Positions 19,108 to 27,741 of a stretch of 41,159 nucleotides of DNA are shown one piece after another. Every line of letters starts with the position of its first letter. The stretch's first letter is position 1. Location: positions 1 to 41,159 of the forward strand of contig JASGTU010000171.1 in assembly GCA_030058085.1 (NCBI GenBank). Reading direction: 5' to 3'. Below the pieces are notes generated by a model. The model saw only the letters and a program-made list of their open reading frames with translations. It searched no databases and had not been told where the DNA came from. Made by a program: the position numbers and the translations under genes. This DNA comes from Chloroflexota bacterium (GTDB lineage: Bacteria; Chloroflexota; Anaerolineae; Caldilineales; Caldilineaceae).

Positions 19108-21759
19108 TTGCCAACACCTATCGAGGATACGGCGAGACCCGCCACTGCGCTACGTCCTATGCCTATTGTATCTCGGTTAAGTTCGAAACACTTCCGCCTG
19201 CCGGCAACTCGACCGGCTATCTTGATCGGCATTATGGCCGGATTCGCGATCCGTCTGCACAGACTGGGTGCAGAGTCGCTGTGGTATGACGAAACGGTGA
19301 GCGCCTATCTCGCCGGTCAGCCCATCCCGGACCTAATCGCCCACACAGCGCGAGACATCCACCCGCCCGCCTATTACATCCTGCTCCACGCCTGGCGTTC
19401 GCTGGCAGACCCGTCAATTGGGCGAGGCTTCGAGTTTCTCCTAGCCTTCCCGAGTCTATGGTTCGGCGTGTTATCGCTCAGCCTGCTGGTTCCGCTCGCC
19501 CGCATGCTGGTAGGCGAGCAGGGCGCAGCGCCGGCGTTGTGGCTTGCGGCGATCAGCCCCTTTCTCGTGTGGTACAGCCAAGAGGTGCGGATGTACATGG
19601 TCGCCGCTGCGTTAGGCTTAGTCTGTCTCTACGCGGCGATCAAGTTCTTCACACCTTCAGACCTCGAAGCCGAAAACTATCCACCCATCACGCATTCCTC
19701 CTGGCGCTGGCTAGGGCTCTACATCCTATCCGCAGCCGCCAGTCTGTATACGCTCTATTACGCCGCCTTTGCGCTGATTGCCATAAACCTAGCCGCGTTC
19801 GTCGCAGCGTCTACGCACCGCCCGGTTAGCTCAGTGAGCAGCCGCCTTAAAGTCTGGTTCGTTGGCCAGTTCGCGGTCCTGCTCCTCTTTCTGCCCTGGC
19901 TGCCCTGTGCTATCCGGCAGGTTGTCGAGCCGCCTGTGCCGGCATGGCGCGCTAGGTGGCCTAATCTCTCCAGCGCCACAACAGATCTGGCGCAATCTCT
20001 CGCCGCCCTGCTCGTAGGCCAGAGCGTCCCATCTAGTCATGTTTGGGCATGGGCGATTGTCGTTGGGTTGTTGGTTGCGGCCTACTATCGCTATGCGAAA
20101 TCCGACGGGCTTTACGCACCGCACGCTGCTGTATGGCTTACGTCCTACCTATTCGTTCCGCTAGCGGTCATCGTTCTCATCAGCGTCATAGTTTCCCCCA
20201 TCTTTCACGTTCGCTATCTTGCTATCTACGCCCCGGCTTTCTCTCTGATCGCCGCCGGCGCATTGCTCTACATACACAAACACAACACGACGCTGGCGGT
20301 TCTTGCCGCCTGTATCGTCGCTATCGGCAGCCTATACAGCGTAACTCGCTTCTGGACCCATCCCGACTACCGCGCCGACGACCATCGCGGCGCAGTTCAA
20401 CGGCTTGCCGCCGCCTGGCGCCCCGGTGATGTGAGTCTCGTCAACGCAGGGTGGGTCTATACCGCCGTAGATACATACTGGCCGCGCGACCTTGATGGGC
20501 CGGATGCTGCACTGCCCGCACCGCTGACAGAGCGTATCAGGCTGCCTGACGCGTCGCAGGCACAAGGCGCAGCAGGCGTAGTCCCGCTGCTCGTGACCGG
20601 CTCTATAGATGGACCGTCTTCACTCGGCTGGGCAATGCCGGAATCCGACTTCTTCCCCATGAGCGAGGCGGATGCCGCCGGCGCGCTCGCCGCCTTGAAC
20701 GATCGCGGGCAACGCATCTGGCATTATCGCCTCTATGACACCGTCAGCGATCCGGAAGGCTCCCTGCGCGCCTGGCTCACCGCCCATATGCGTCTCGTCG
20801 ACTCACAACCGTTCAGCGGTCGCGATTATCTTCGCCTCGAATTGTACGATCCTTCCGCTCAGCCTACCGGCAACCTGTCCGAAGCTCCCCCGCTGGCAAT
20901 CTACGAGGAGGCTCTCTCTTTACTTGACGCGCTTGCGCCGTCAAGCTCACAAGCCGGGGCGTACCTCTATGTGCCCGTGACCTTTTACGTAGGGCCTGAC
21001 GGCGAGCTTCCCAATGCCCCTCTCGCCGCAAGCCTGCGCCTGGCGGACCAGTCGGGCACGCTGTGGGCTCAGCACGATCAACGCTTGGCGTCTGTTCCGG
21101 ATCGACTAGCCGGTACGATCGCCGTGGAGACGCTCGCCTTGCCGGTTCCGGCCTCCACTCCGCCAGGTTACTACGCCCTCGAGCTAGTCATCTACCGGCA
21201 AGATACGTTGGCTCCGCTTGCCGCCTATGTACCGGGTGGCGCATCGGGTGGTGTAGCGGACACTCATGGGCCGGAGCATAGCCTGAATCTGGGCCACACC
21301 AGGATCGAACTGCCTACGTCCATGCCGCGTGTGGACCGCCGGCCTCTAGCCGTTTTTGACTATCTTGAGTTGATTCGTGGGAAGATCTTAGCAGAGTCGG
21401 TCGCGCCGGGACACTCGATCACGCTCGACCTTGTGTGGCGTCCTCGGCCCAACCCCTACGCCGACAACTATGCCGCACGCATTGCTCTCACAAATGCACG
21501 CGGCGACATGATTACGTCTTGGAGTCACTCCCTCGGCGGCGACAACTATCTCAGCGGTGGCTGGCCGGCCGGCTACGCCGTGCGCGATCTGGTTCCGCTC
21601 GAGATTGCGCAAGATTTGCCGGCAGGCGTCTATACGCTCTCGTTATCCGTAGAACGCATTGCTGACGGCCTACATATCCCCGCAACGTCTAGCTGGCTCC
21701 CCATCTCGCGCCCATCAGTCGAGCTAGGCGAGATCACCGTCGAGCCGTCCCCTCATTGA
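19108..21759 (+). CDS. GT39-family membrane protein with C-terminal ectodomain
   Basis: The frame allows 883 residues; the in-frame ATG at 19159 (MPIVSRLSS) would remove a polar 17-residue extension and may be the real start. After the first helix comes RLGAESLWYDETVSAYLAG with the acidic pair (D61-E62), then HTARDIHPPAYYILLHAW and WYSQEVRMYM. These are hallmarks of bacterial GT39/'dolichyl-phosphate-mannose-protein mannosyltransferase' family proteins. Membrane segments occupy about residues 35-420. The remaining 460 residues are soluble and beta-rich, with features such as TPPGYYALELVIY and LPAGVYTLSLSVE that recall Ig-like modules in exported Chloroflexota proteins. It is divergent from the minus-strand glycan run across about 230 bp and probably serves the same pathway. 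Its stop codon directly abuts the stop of the convergent FG-GAP gene. Confidence 0.85.
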   Translation: MPTPIEDTARPATALRPMPIVSRLSSKHFRLPATRPAILIGIMAGFAIRLHRLGAESLWYDETVSAYLAGQPIPDLIAHTARDIHPPAYYILLHAWRSLADPSIGRGFEFLLAFPSLWFGVLSLSLLVPLARMLVGEQGAAPALWLAAISPFLVWYSQEVRMYMVAAALGLVCLYAAIKFFTPSDLEAENYPPITHSSWRWLGLYILSAAASLYTLYYAAFALIAINLAAFVAASTHRPVSSVSSRLKVWFVGQFAVLLLFLPWLPCAIRQVVEPPVPAWRARWPNLSSATTDLAQSLAALLVGQSVPSSHVWAWAIVVGLLVAAYYRYAKSDGLYAPHAAVWLTSYLFVPLAVIVLISVIVSPIFHVRYLAIYAPAFSLIAAGALLYIHKHNTTLAVLAACIVAIGSLYSVTRFWTHPDYRADDHRGAVQRLAAAWRPGDVSLVNAGWVYTAVDTYWPRDLDGPDAALPAPLTERIRLPDASQAQGAAGVVPLLVTGSIDGPSSLGWAMPESDFFPMSEADAAGALAALNDRGQRIWHYRLYDTVSDPEGSLRAWLTAHMRLVDSQPFSGRDYLRLELYDPSAQPTGNLSEAPPLAIYEEALSLLDALAPSSSQAGAYLYVPVTFYVGPDGELPNAPLAASLRLADQSGTLWAQHDQRLASVPDRLAGTIAVETLALPVPASTPPGYYALELVIYRQDTLAPLAAYVPGGASGGVADTHGPEHSLNLGHTRIELPTSMPRVDRRPLAVFDYLELIRGKILAESVAPGHSITLDLVWRPRPNPYADNYAARIALTNARGDMITSWSHSLGGDNYLSGGWPAGYAVRDLVPLEIAQDLPAGVYTLSLSVERIADGLHIPATSSWLPISRPSVELGEITVEPSPH

Positions 21760-23712
21760 TCAACGATTGACCAACGGCATGTGGATAGTCGATTCCACGC
21801 AGAAGGCGACGACCGGCGCCCGGCTTGTCGCCTGCGTTTCAGAAATCACGCCGCGCGCCGTCAACGCCGTCGTCTCCACCTGGAATTCAACGGCTGCAGG
21901 CGTAATCGTGAGTGTAGCGCTACCTGGCACACTCCCAGAGAGTGCATCGACGCTCACCCAGGCCGGATCGTCCTCTAGTTGCAGCGTATAGCCGGTGCCG
22001 GGCGTCCCATCGATAGCGACTTGCACCTGAACCGCGCCGGCGCCCTCGCTGCAATCGTGTAGCGGTACGACGATCTCGGCGGGGTAAACCACCAGCCCGT
22101 CGCGAACCGTCAGCGAAAGGTCCACCGTAACTGGTGTGTTGATAACCGCTTCACTATCCGAATCTATGACAAGTCGCTCCGTGTATTGCCCAGCAGGCAG
22201 GCCCGCCGCGTCGAACACAACGCCCAACACAGCCGGCGTACGCGAAGAGGATACCGTCCACCTCACCCACTCAGCGCCGTCTTCCACTTCCACAAAAAAC
22301 TGAAACGACCGGTCATTCACCGCGTCGCTCAACGCCACGCTGTGTTCCGCACTCACAGCGCCCGTAGGCAGCGCATCGCTGATCATGCCGGGAGAAGCGG
22401 CAAAACGTGACGCATCGGCCAGCCCGTTTGCATCCAAGTTGCCGGCGCGTATCAACGCAGAATTGGTCGAGACATCGAAATCAACCTTTTCCGCTGACCT
22501 TTCTGGCTCAGTGTATATACGTATTCGGCTATCGCGCATGATCGCGATTTCGTCTCGTCCATCTCCGTCGAAGTCGCCGCCTGTACCGGTGCGATAGCCG
22601 TTATCGGCGTCAAGACGCAGTTCTCCCAAACGGATGACATCGTTGCCATTGTCACGCACAAACAGATGCGGGCGCGTACCGACCTCTGCTGGTACGCGGC
22701 GCAACACTACTACTTCGTCATCGTTATTGCCCGTAATATCTGCGAACCATACGGCGTCGGGCGGCGGGTCATTGTATTCGGAATAAGCATCCGTCCAGTT
22801 GGCATTTGCATACTGGATCACATAGAGCGATGGAAACGGCAGTTTGGTCTCCCGTACAGCCGCCAGTTCCAAATCGCCGCCTTCTAGAAACTGGCCGAGC
22901 GCTCCATCCACCCAATCTAGCCCCCGAGTCGCACGATACAGGATCCTGTCTAGAGTCCCGTTGGCAATCATGAAAACGCTCAACGACCCGCCAGTTCGGT
23001 TGATAACGGCTATTTCATCTGCGCCTGTACCGTTGATGTTGCCGGCTTCCAGCCACGTAACCTGGCTGCCTGCGTCAAAGGTAAGGAGCGTCGTCCATGC
23101 CCGCCCGTCTGTCCGGCTCTCTTCTGCCATCAGAATCACGTACCGAAACGGGTCACCCGGCTGCACGCCATCCTGCGGCGGACGGATATACACGTAGACG
23201 ATTTCGTCCCCGGGTCTATCCAAGGCGAAATTGCCTGCGCCGACCACGAGCGGCTCTCCCGGCAACTCCACGTTGTATAGCTCGACCCAGGGAATACCGT
23301 TGATCACGCCGTCGGCGCGACCGGAGGACACGCCCTCCGCCACCGGGTCGAAAACAGCCAGGCGGTTGGCGCCGCCATTCACGCCAACCGCCACGATCTC
23401 CATATCGCCATCGGCGTTGAAGTCGCCCAGTGCGAAGTAGCGCCAACCGCCCGTCGGAGACGACCACGCAACGCTCGGGTTGCCGGCGGGAGCCTGCGGG
23501 TCCAGCACACGGATCACGCCATCAGGATCGAGGTAGACTAGTTCATCCTCGACATTGGCTGCGCCGGTCGTGGCATAGGCGACCGGCGAGCCAGGCCCGA
23601 CACCCAGTGCGACTGCGATCAGGAACGCCAGGCAACGATAGAGGTACAATCCACGGCGCATTTCTATCTTCGCCCTGCTTGCGGGTCGTCGCCGCACATC
23701 GTTCGACATCAC
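21760..23712 (-). CDS. Exported FG-GAP/VCBS repeat protein with C-terminal Ig/BACON-like region
   Basis: The frame begins with GTG-ATG (23712/23709). The ATG overlaps the pyrB stop as TGATG, so translation is likely coupled. A later ATG at 23661 starts [20 protein letters not shown], a good signal peptide ending near VAYA. The mature region has FG-GAP-type repeats with Asp/Asn-rich calcium-loop patterns: [40 protein letters not shown] and [13 protein letters not shown]. These suggest a seven-bladed propeller across about residues 50-430. The last 220 residues contain a BACON/Ig-like pattern ([18 protein letters not shown]) and beta-rich sequence, ending without a membrane anchor or sorting signal. 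Extracellular ligand binding is plausible but the ligand is unknown. Its coupling to a pyrimidine gene is unexpected. Confidence 0.82.
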   Translation of the reverse strand: MMSNDVRRRPASRAKIEMRRGLYLYRCLAFLIAVALGVGPGSPVAYATTGAANVEDELVYLDPDGVIRVLDPQAPAGNPSVAWSSPTGGWRYFALGDFNADGDMEIVAVGVNGGANRLAVFDPVAEGVSSGRADGVINGIPWVELYNVELPGEPLVVGAGNFALDRPGDEIVYVYIRPPQDGVQPGDPFRYVILMAEESRTDGRAWTTLLTFDAGSQVTWLEAGNINGTGADEIAVINRTGGSLSVFMIANGTLDRILYRATRGLDWVDGALGQFLEGGDLELAAVRETKLPFPSLYVIQYANANWTDAYSEYNDPPPDAVWFADITGNNDDEVVVLRRVPAEVGTRPHLFVRDNGNDVIRLGELRLDADNGYRTGTGGDFDGDGRDEIAIMRDSRIRIYTEPERSAEKVDFDVSTNSALIRAGNLDANGLADASRFAASPGMISDALPTGAVSAEHSVALSDAVNDRSFQFFVEVEDGAEWVRWTVSSSRTPAVLGVVFDAAGLPAGQYTERLVIDSDSEAVINTPVTVDLSLTVRDGLVVYPAEIVVPLHDCSEGAGAVQVQVAIDGTPGTGYTLQLEDDPAWVSVDALSGSVPGSATLTITPAAVEFQVETTALTARGVISETQATSRAPVVAFCVESTIHMPLVNR

Positions 23713-24680
23713 GCCTTACCCAGCACCGCTGCCAGCAACGCCATACGGATATACATGCCGTTGCGCATTTGCCGGAAATAGGCAGCCCGCGGATCTGTGT
23801 CAACCGCATAGCTGATTTCGTTGACGCGCGGCAGCGGGTGCATGACAATCATCCGCTCCTTGGCCCTCGCCATCAGTTCCTCATCCACCACATACTGGTC
23901 CTTCATCCGATCGTATTCCGCCATGTCGCTAAAGCGCTCTTTTTGCACGCGCGTCACATACAGCACGTCCGCATCCTCGATCACGCCATGTGCGTCTTCC
24001 TGGACGCTGAAGCGGCGCCCACTGCCACGGACCACATCCAGCACGTCTTCCGGCATGCGTAATATATCGGGACTTACGAAAACGAACTCCACATCGTAGT
24101 TAACCAGCAGCTTAGTCAGGCTATGCACCGTGCGGCCATACTTGAGGTCGCCAACCATCGCGACCTTCAGGCCGTCTACCTTGCCGAGCTCTTCCAAAAT
24201 CGTGAAGTGATCCAGCAGAGCCTGCGTCGGGTGCTCGCCAATGCCGTCACCGGCATTGATGACCGGCTTCTTGGCATAGCGCGCTGCCGTGGTCGCTGCG
24301 CCGACCTCAGGATGACGCAACACAATAACGTCGGCATAGCTCTCCAGGGTCCGCACCGTATCCGGCAGGCTTTCGCCCTTCGTCACGGAGCTGTATTGGA
24401 CATTATTAATCGGGATCACCTGCCCGCCTAGGCGCAGCATGGCTGCCATGAAGCTGGAACTGGTGCGCGTGCTCGGTTCGTAGAACAGGTTCGCCAGGAT
24501 TTTGCCCTGCAACAGATCCGCGCTGCCAAAGCGTTCCACCAGCACCCGCATCTCGTGCGCCACGCCAAAAATATAGTCGAGGTTGCCGCGGTTGAACTGG
24601 CTGACGCTGATAATATCCTGACCGTAAAAACCGTTGTCCGCATGGTCCGACGGCAGTTTGCCAATTTCCTTGATTTGCAT
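23709..24680 (-). CDS. pyrB: Aspartate carbamoyltransferase catalytic subunit
   Basis: ATCase joins carbamoyl phosphate and L-aspartate in the second step of UMP synthesis. I choose the ATG at 24680 ([13 protein letters not shown]), which has GGGAG six nucleotides upstream and gives 323 residues, close to family length. The longer frame from 24749 reads through a leader hairpin. Family motifs are intact: [10 protein letters not shown] (residues 69-77, phosphate site), KGESLPDT (101-108), RHPEVGAA (about 122), HPTQ (150-153) and HPLPR near residue 280. The gene follows pyrC on the same strand, separated by a terminator and a second hairpin that may regulate it. The FG-GAP gene overlaps its stop codon. 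No pyrI regulatory subunit is seen nearby. Confidence 0.96.
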   Translation of the reverse strand: MQIKEIGKLPSDHADNGFYGQDIISVSQFNRGNLDYIFGVAHEMRVLVERFGSADLLQGKILANLFYEPSTRTSSSFMAAMLRLGGQVIPINNVQYSSVTKGESLPDTVRTLESYADVIVLRHPEVGAATTAARYAKKPVINAGDGIGEHPTQALLDHFTILEELGKVDGLKVAMVGDLKYGRTVHSLTKLLVNYDVEFVFVSPDILRMPEDVLDVVRGSGRRFSVQEDAHGVIEDADVLYVTRVQKERFSDMAEYDRMKDQYVVDEELMARAKERMIVMHPLPRVNEISYAVDTDPRAAYFRQMRNGMYIRMALLAAVLGKA

Positions 24681-24691
24681 CTGTCTCTCCC

Positions 24692-24745
24692 GATAAAATG
24701 CCCGGCGCGCCGGGCAGAGCGAAAAAACACGCATCATCGGGCATT
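24692..24745 (-). promoter_or_regulatory. Candidate attenuator in the pyrB leader
   Basis: On the minus strand an 18-nt perfect palindrome, TGCCCGGCGCGCCGGGCA (24699-24716), is followed directly by TTTTATC, which looks like an intrinsic terminator just upstream of the pyrB ribosome binding site. Upstream in the same leader AATGCCCG (24738-24745) is exactly complementary to CGGGCATT (24697-24704), which includes the 3' arm of the hairpin. Pairing of these two would prevent terminator formation. This gives two mutually exclusive folds, as in attenuators. I saw no recognisable PyrR-binding consensus, so the signal is unknown. Confidence 0.45.
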
Positions 24746-24761
24746 GCATCAGCTTAGCCCG

Positions 24762-24792
24762 AAAAAAAGCCGGCTATCTACGTGAAGCCGGC
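24762..24792 (-). terminator. Intrinsic terminator after pyrC
   Basis: Reading the minus strand, GCCGGCT and AGCCGGC form a 7-bp stem around a 10-nt loop, followed by seven T residues. It starts 7 nt after the pyrC stop codon and lies before pyrB, so it would limit read-through between the two pyrimidine genes. Confidence 0.75.
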
Positions 24793-24799
24793 CTTTCTG

Positions 24800-25930
24800 C
24801 TACCCAGACGGTCTATCTTGGAACAACAGCACCCCTTCTCCTGGCGACGCAACCACCCGCCCCCCTTCAAGTGCTGCCTTGCCTCGCATTACGACGCGTT
24901 CCACGCGCCCAATAACGGTCCGCCCGGCAAATGGCGTCCAACCGCATTTGCTTCTCACAGCGCTGTTCGTCAGTTCAAACCGGGTATCGATATCCACTTC
25001 AACGTAGGTGTCGGGCTGTTCCGGCAAGCCGAAAATCCGTCGCGGCGCGATAACACAACGAGCGATGATGTCCTCAACGCTGAGGCGTCCCTCGTCCACC
25101 GCAGTCAGCAGCAGCGGTAACATCGTTTCTACTCCCGGCACGCCTGGCGGCGGCGACTCCGCTGGTGCAGTCACGCCTTTGTCTGCCAGCGTGTGCGGTG
25201 CATGATCGGTGGCGAAAACGTCAATCGCATCCAAATGCTGCCACAGCGCCGCCACATCGTCCGGCGTCCCCAACTTAGGCCGCATATCACCCAACGCCCC
25301 TAGCCGCGGCAAGTCCGCCTGACTGAGAAACAAGTGATGCGGTGTCGCCTCGAAAGTCACGCGCCGGCCGCGCTCCTTTGCCCTAACCAGCAACTCGACC
25401 TCGCTGCGCCGGCTAACGTGGACAACATGCAAAGGTACATCGTATAGATCCGCCAGTTCCACGCAAACCGGCAGCATCAATTCCTCGGCGTGCACGGCCA
25501 CAGGGCCGATCCCATGCGGGATTTCCGAACTTCGGTAGCCAAGCAGATCAGCCGTCTCCGACCATGACCGAAAAAAGCGGTGCATCAACGCAAGGTCCTC
25601 GATGCGCAAGCTGCCGAACGTCTCGCTGACGTAGATTTTCAATCCGCACGCCTGCGCAGCGACCGGCAAGTAAGCATCGCCCCAAGTCGTCGTCGCGCCT
25701 ATATAAAGCCCAAGATCACAGACGATCTTTTGCGCAGCCAGCGCAGCCTTTTCACGGAAATGCTCTGGCGTAGACGTCGGCGGTTGGGTGTTTGGCATAT
25801 CCAGCACGGTGGTTATGCCGCCTGCCAGCGCAGCGACCGTGCCGGTAAAGAAGTCTTCCTTGCGCTCATAACCCGGCTCGCGCAGGTGTACGTGGACATC
25901 CGTCAGCCCGGGAAGTCTGAGGGTGGGCAT
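24800..25930 (-). CDS. pyrC: Dihydroorotase, CAD-like
   Basis: Dihydroorotase closes carbamoyl aspartate to dihydroorotate, the third step of UMP synthesis. The 376-residue protein has the metal site [10 protein letters not shown] (H13, H15), K98 in [11 protein letters not shown] as the likely carboxylated lysine, VHAEE (H147), HVVHVS (H171) and ATDHAPH (D242). Several stretches recall the dihydroorotase domain of animal CAD rather than common bacterial PyrC: the LKxYxxETF block, [16 protein letters not shown], and [17 protein letters not shown]. That comparison is from memory. The start ATG at 25930 has AGGAA 11 nt upstream. The gene is divergent from an SPFH gene and is followed by a terminator and pyrB. 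Confidence 0.95.
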   Translation of the reverse strand: MPTLRLPGLTDVHVHLREPGYERKEDFFTGTVAALAGGITTVLDMPNTQPPTSTPEHFREKAALAAQKIVCDLGLYIGATTTWGDAYLPVAAQACGLKIYVSETFGSLRIEDLALMHRFFRSWSETADLLGYRSSEIPHGIGPVAVHAEELMLPVCVELADLYDVPLHVVHVSRRSEVELLVRAKERGRRVTFEATPHHLFLSQADLPRLGALGDMRPKLGTPDDVAALWQHLDAIDVFATDHAPHTLADKGVTAPAESPPPGVPGVETMLPLLLTAVDEGRLSVEDIIARCVIAPRRIFGLPEQPDTYVEVDIDTRFELTNSAVRSKCGWTPFAGRTVIGRVERVVMRGKAALEGGRVVASPGEGVLLFQDRPSG

Positions 25931-26093
25931 GAATCGTAGGGTTCCTTCGGCTACCGATCGTTATTGTTCAGTATGCGCGCAAATCCCATCGCGCCGATAT
26001 CATCGAACGTATTCTACGCCGCGTGCGCGACCCAGCCAAATGGCCTGCATTCGCAGAACGCATCCGCTCCCTTTCCGCTATGCCCGCGTTCAC

Positions 26094-26102
26094 TGCTACA
26101 AT
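26094..26102 (+). promoter_or_regulatory. Possible extended -10 promoter for the SPFH gene
   Basis: TGCTACAAT at this position fits an extended -10 element (TGnTATAAT with one mismatch). It lies 46 bp before the ATG at 26149. No good -35 hexamer is visible at standard spacing. Confidence 0.35.
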
Positions 26103-26148
26103 CAGTCGACGAATCAAGCCAAACTGCGTGTACGGTAAAGGAGAGGAA

Positions 26149-27330
26149 ATGCCAATGCAAACCGTCAGACGGCCCAACCTGCCAGTCCGCATCGTCATCA
26201 TCGGGCTGCTGGCAGTGCTGATCGCAGTTTTCGTATTCAGCTTCTCGAGCCAGTTCTTCTATTTCCTGGAACGGGTGGAAGAGACTGAGGTCGGCGTCCA
26301 GTTTGTCAGCGGTCGCATCAAGAACATCGTCGGTCCCGGCGTATACAGCGACGCCGGCCTGTTCGTCGAGATGAAGCGCGTGTCAAGCCAGGCTGTGGCC
26401 TTCTCTGTCACCGACGAGGAGTTGATCACGCGCGACAAACAGCGTATCGGCCTAACCGTCACAGGCGACATCTTCCGGCCGGGCATGGTAGATGCGGATA
26501 TCATCCAGTCTCTGTGGGCAGAGTACAACCAGCTATATCTCAACGATGAAGCTGCGCAAAGACGCATTGAGGACCGCGCCCGCCAAGCCATGAAGGTCTG
26601 TGTCGGTAATCGCAACTTCGACGACGCAGTGATCGGCACGGCGCGTGACGAGTTGCGCAACTGCATCGACGACGGCGTCAACGAACTCGCCGCCAACTTC
26701 GGTCTGGTTGTAGACAATGTCGCCGTACCCGAGGTGTTCATATCGCCCGACGTTCAGGCCGGGCTGGATGCTATCGTGCGAAGCCGCCTGGAGACCGAAA
26801 AGGCCGCCCAGGATAAGCTTAAGGCCGATGCTGAAGCCTCGGCGGAGCAGGCTCGCCAAGAGGGTGAAATCCGCATTGCGCAGAGCCGGATGCAAGAAGA
26901 GTCCCGTCAGCAGCGGATCCTGGCGGAGTTAGAACGGCAGAAGATCGAAGCGCAGAAAGCCGTGATCGAAGCGGAACGCGCCAACGAATTGGCACGCGTC
27001 GAAGCGCAGCGCGCCATCATCGAGGCGGAGAAGAACAACTCATTGCTAGCTGCCGAGCGAGACTTGCAGATCGAACAGGCTCGCGCTCTCGCCGCGGCCG
27101 AACAGGCGAAAGCCGAGGTTGCTATCGAACTAGCTTTCGCCGAAATGTACGCGCTGAACCCGGGCTATCTCCAGCTTCAGATGGTCCAGGCCAATGCCGG
27201 CGCGCTGAACCCAAGCGACAAGATCATATTCACGCCCGAGGGAACAGTGCCGACGCTAGTACTGCCAGGCCCTGGCATCGTGCCCACCGTCGAAACCGGC
27301 GGCGCTCAACCGTCAGACGTCACACCGTGA
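26149..27330 (+). CDS. SPFH/band 7 domain membrane protein
   Basis: The start ATG at 26149 is chosen because AAGGAG lies 5 nt upstream; the frame is open to 26023 but that extension is unlike the family. The 393-residue protein has one membrane helix (about residues 14-36), then a band 7/SPFH domain beginning ETEVGVQFVSGRIKNIVGPGVY, with the later part ELAANFGLVVDNVAVPEVFISPDV. From about residue 215 a long Ala/Glu/Arg-rich coiled coil (EAERANELARVEAQRAIIEAEKNN) follows, and the protein ends in a Pro/Thr-rich tail. Relatives (stomatin, prohibitin, flotillin, HflK/C) form oligomeric membrane scaffolds. No NfeD-type partner or protease gene lies next to it, so its partner is unknown. Confidence 0.9.
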   Translation: MPMQTVRRPNLPVRIVIIGLLAVLIAVFVFSFSSQFFYFLERVEETEVGVQFVSGRIKNIVGPGVYSDAGLFVEMKRVSSQAVAFSVTDEELITRDKQRIGLTVTGDIFRPGMVDADIIQSLWAEYNQLYLNDEAAQRRIEDRARQAMKVCVGNRNFDDAVIGTARDELRNCIDDGVNELAANFGLVVDNVAVPEVFISPDVQAGLDAIVRSRLETEKAAQDKLKADAEASAEQARQEGEIRIAQSRMQEESRQQRILAELERQKIEAQKAVIEAERANELARVEAQRAIIEAEKNNSLLAAERDLQIEQARALAAAEQAKAEVAIELAFAEMYALNPGYLQLQMVQANAGALNPSDKIIFTPEGTVPTLVLPGPGIVPTVETGGAQPSDVTP

Positions 27331-27358
27331 TGGCCGGCTGGCCTTTAGCCGGTCATTT
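27331..27358 (+). terminator. Intrinsic terminator after the SPFH gene
   Basis: TGGCCGGCT and AGCCGGTCA form a 9-bp stem with one G-U pair and a 7-nt loop, beginning right after the SPFH stop codon. Only three T residues follow, so it may be modest in strength. Confidence 0.6.
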
Positions 27359-27641
27359 GCTACATAAGTTAGGGAACCGTGCTGTCACGCAACAGGACTG
27401 TCGTAGCTTCCCGTCTCGGACAGCTTAATTACTAGTTTAGTATGTATGGCCGTCAAACAAACGGCTAATGGCCAGAGTGCGCCGGTCCATTTATCGCCAA
27501 AGCCGGCGCTTTGCTGCGGACCACAACAAATTCCCCCTGTCTCTATTCTGACTATCGTCTGATTCGCGGCCATGGCAGCCAGGGGGCGATAGGTAAAGCT
27601 GTTAGGCGCCACTGTGTCGAAGCATTGTTCAACCACACAAC
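27359..27641. other. Intergenic stretch without a supported gene
   Basis: This stretch lies between the terminators of two convergent genes. It has a short hairpin (GCCGT and ACGGC arms at 27449-27465 around CAAACAA) and an AT-rich patch near 27424-27448. Open frames here are short, overlap the terminator hairpins and resemble no family. I see no RNA gene that I can support. Confidence 0.5.
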
Positions 27642-27674
27642 AAAAGGCGAAGGGTTTCGCGAGACCCTTCGCCT
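27642..27674 (-). terminator. Intrinsic terminator after the VIT/vWA gene
   Basis: AGGCGAAGGGT (27645-27655) and ACCCTTCGCCT (27664-27674) form a perfect 11-bp stem with an 8-nt loop. On the minus strand it is followed by TTTTGTTG, as expected for termination of the gene ending at 27742. Confidence 0.8.
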
Positions 27675-27741
27675 CTGTACTCATGGCATGTCTACAATCT
27701 CATGCTCTATCGCCGATTGGAAATCCTCAACCATCCTCGGC

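Noticed and set aside
24681-24749. Longer pyrB start
   Set aside because: It would translate through the leader palindrome; ATG at 24680 has a good ribosome binding site and fits family length.
27385-27684. Minus-strand open frame of 99 codons in the intergenic space
   Set aside because: It starts inside the terminator of the VIT/vWA gene and has no recognisable features.
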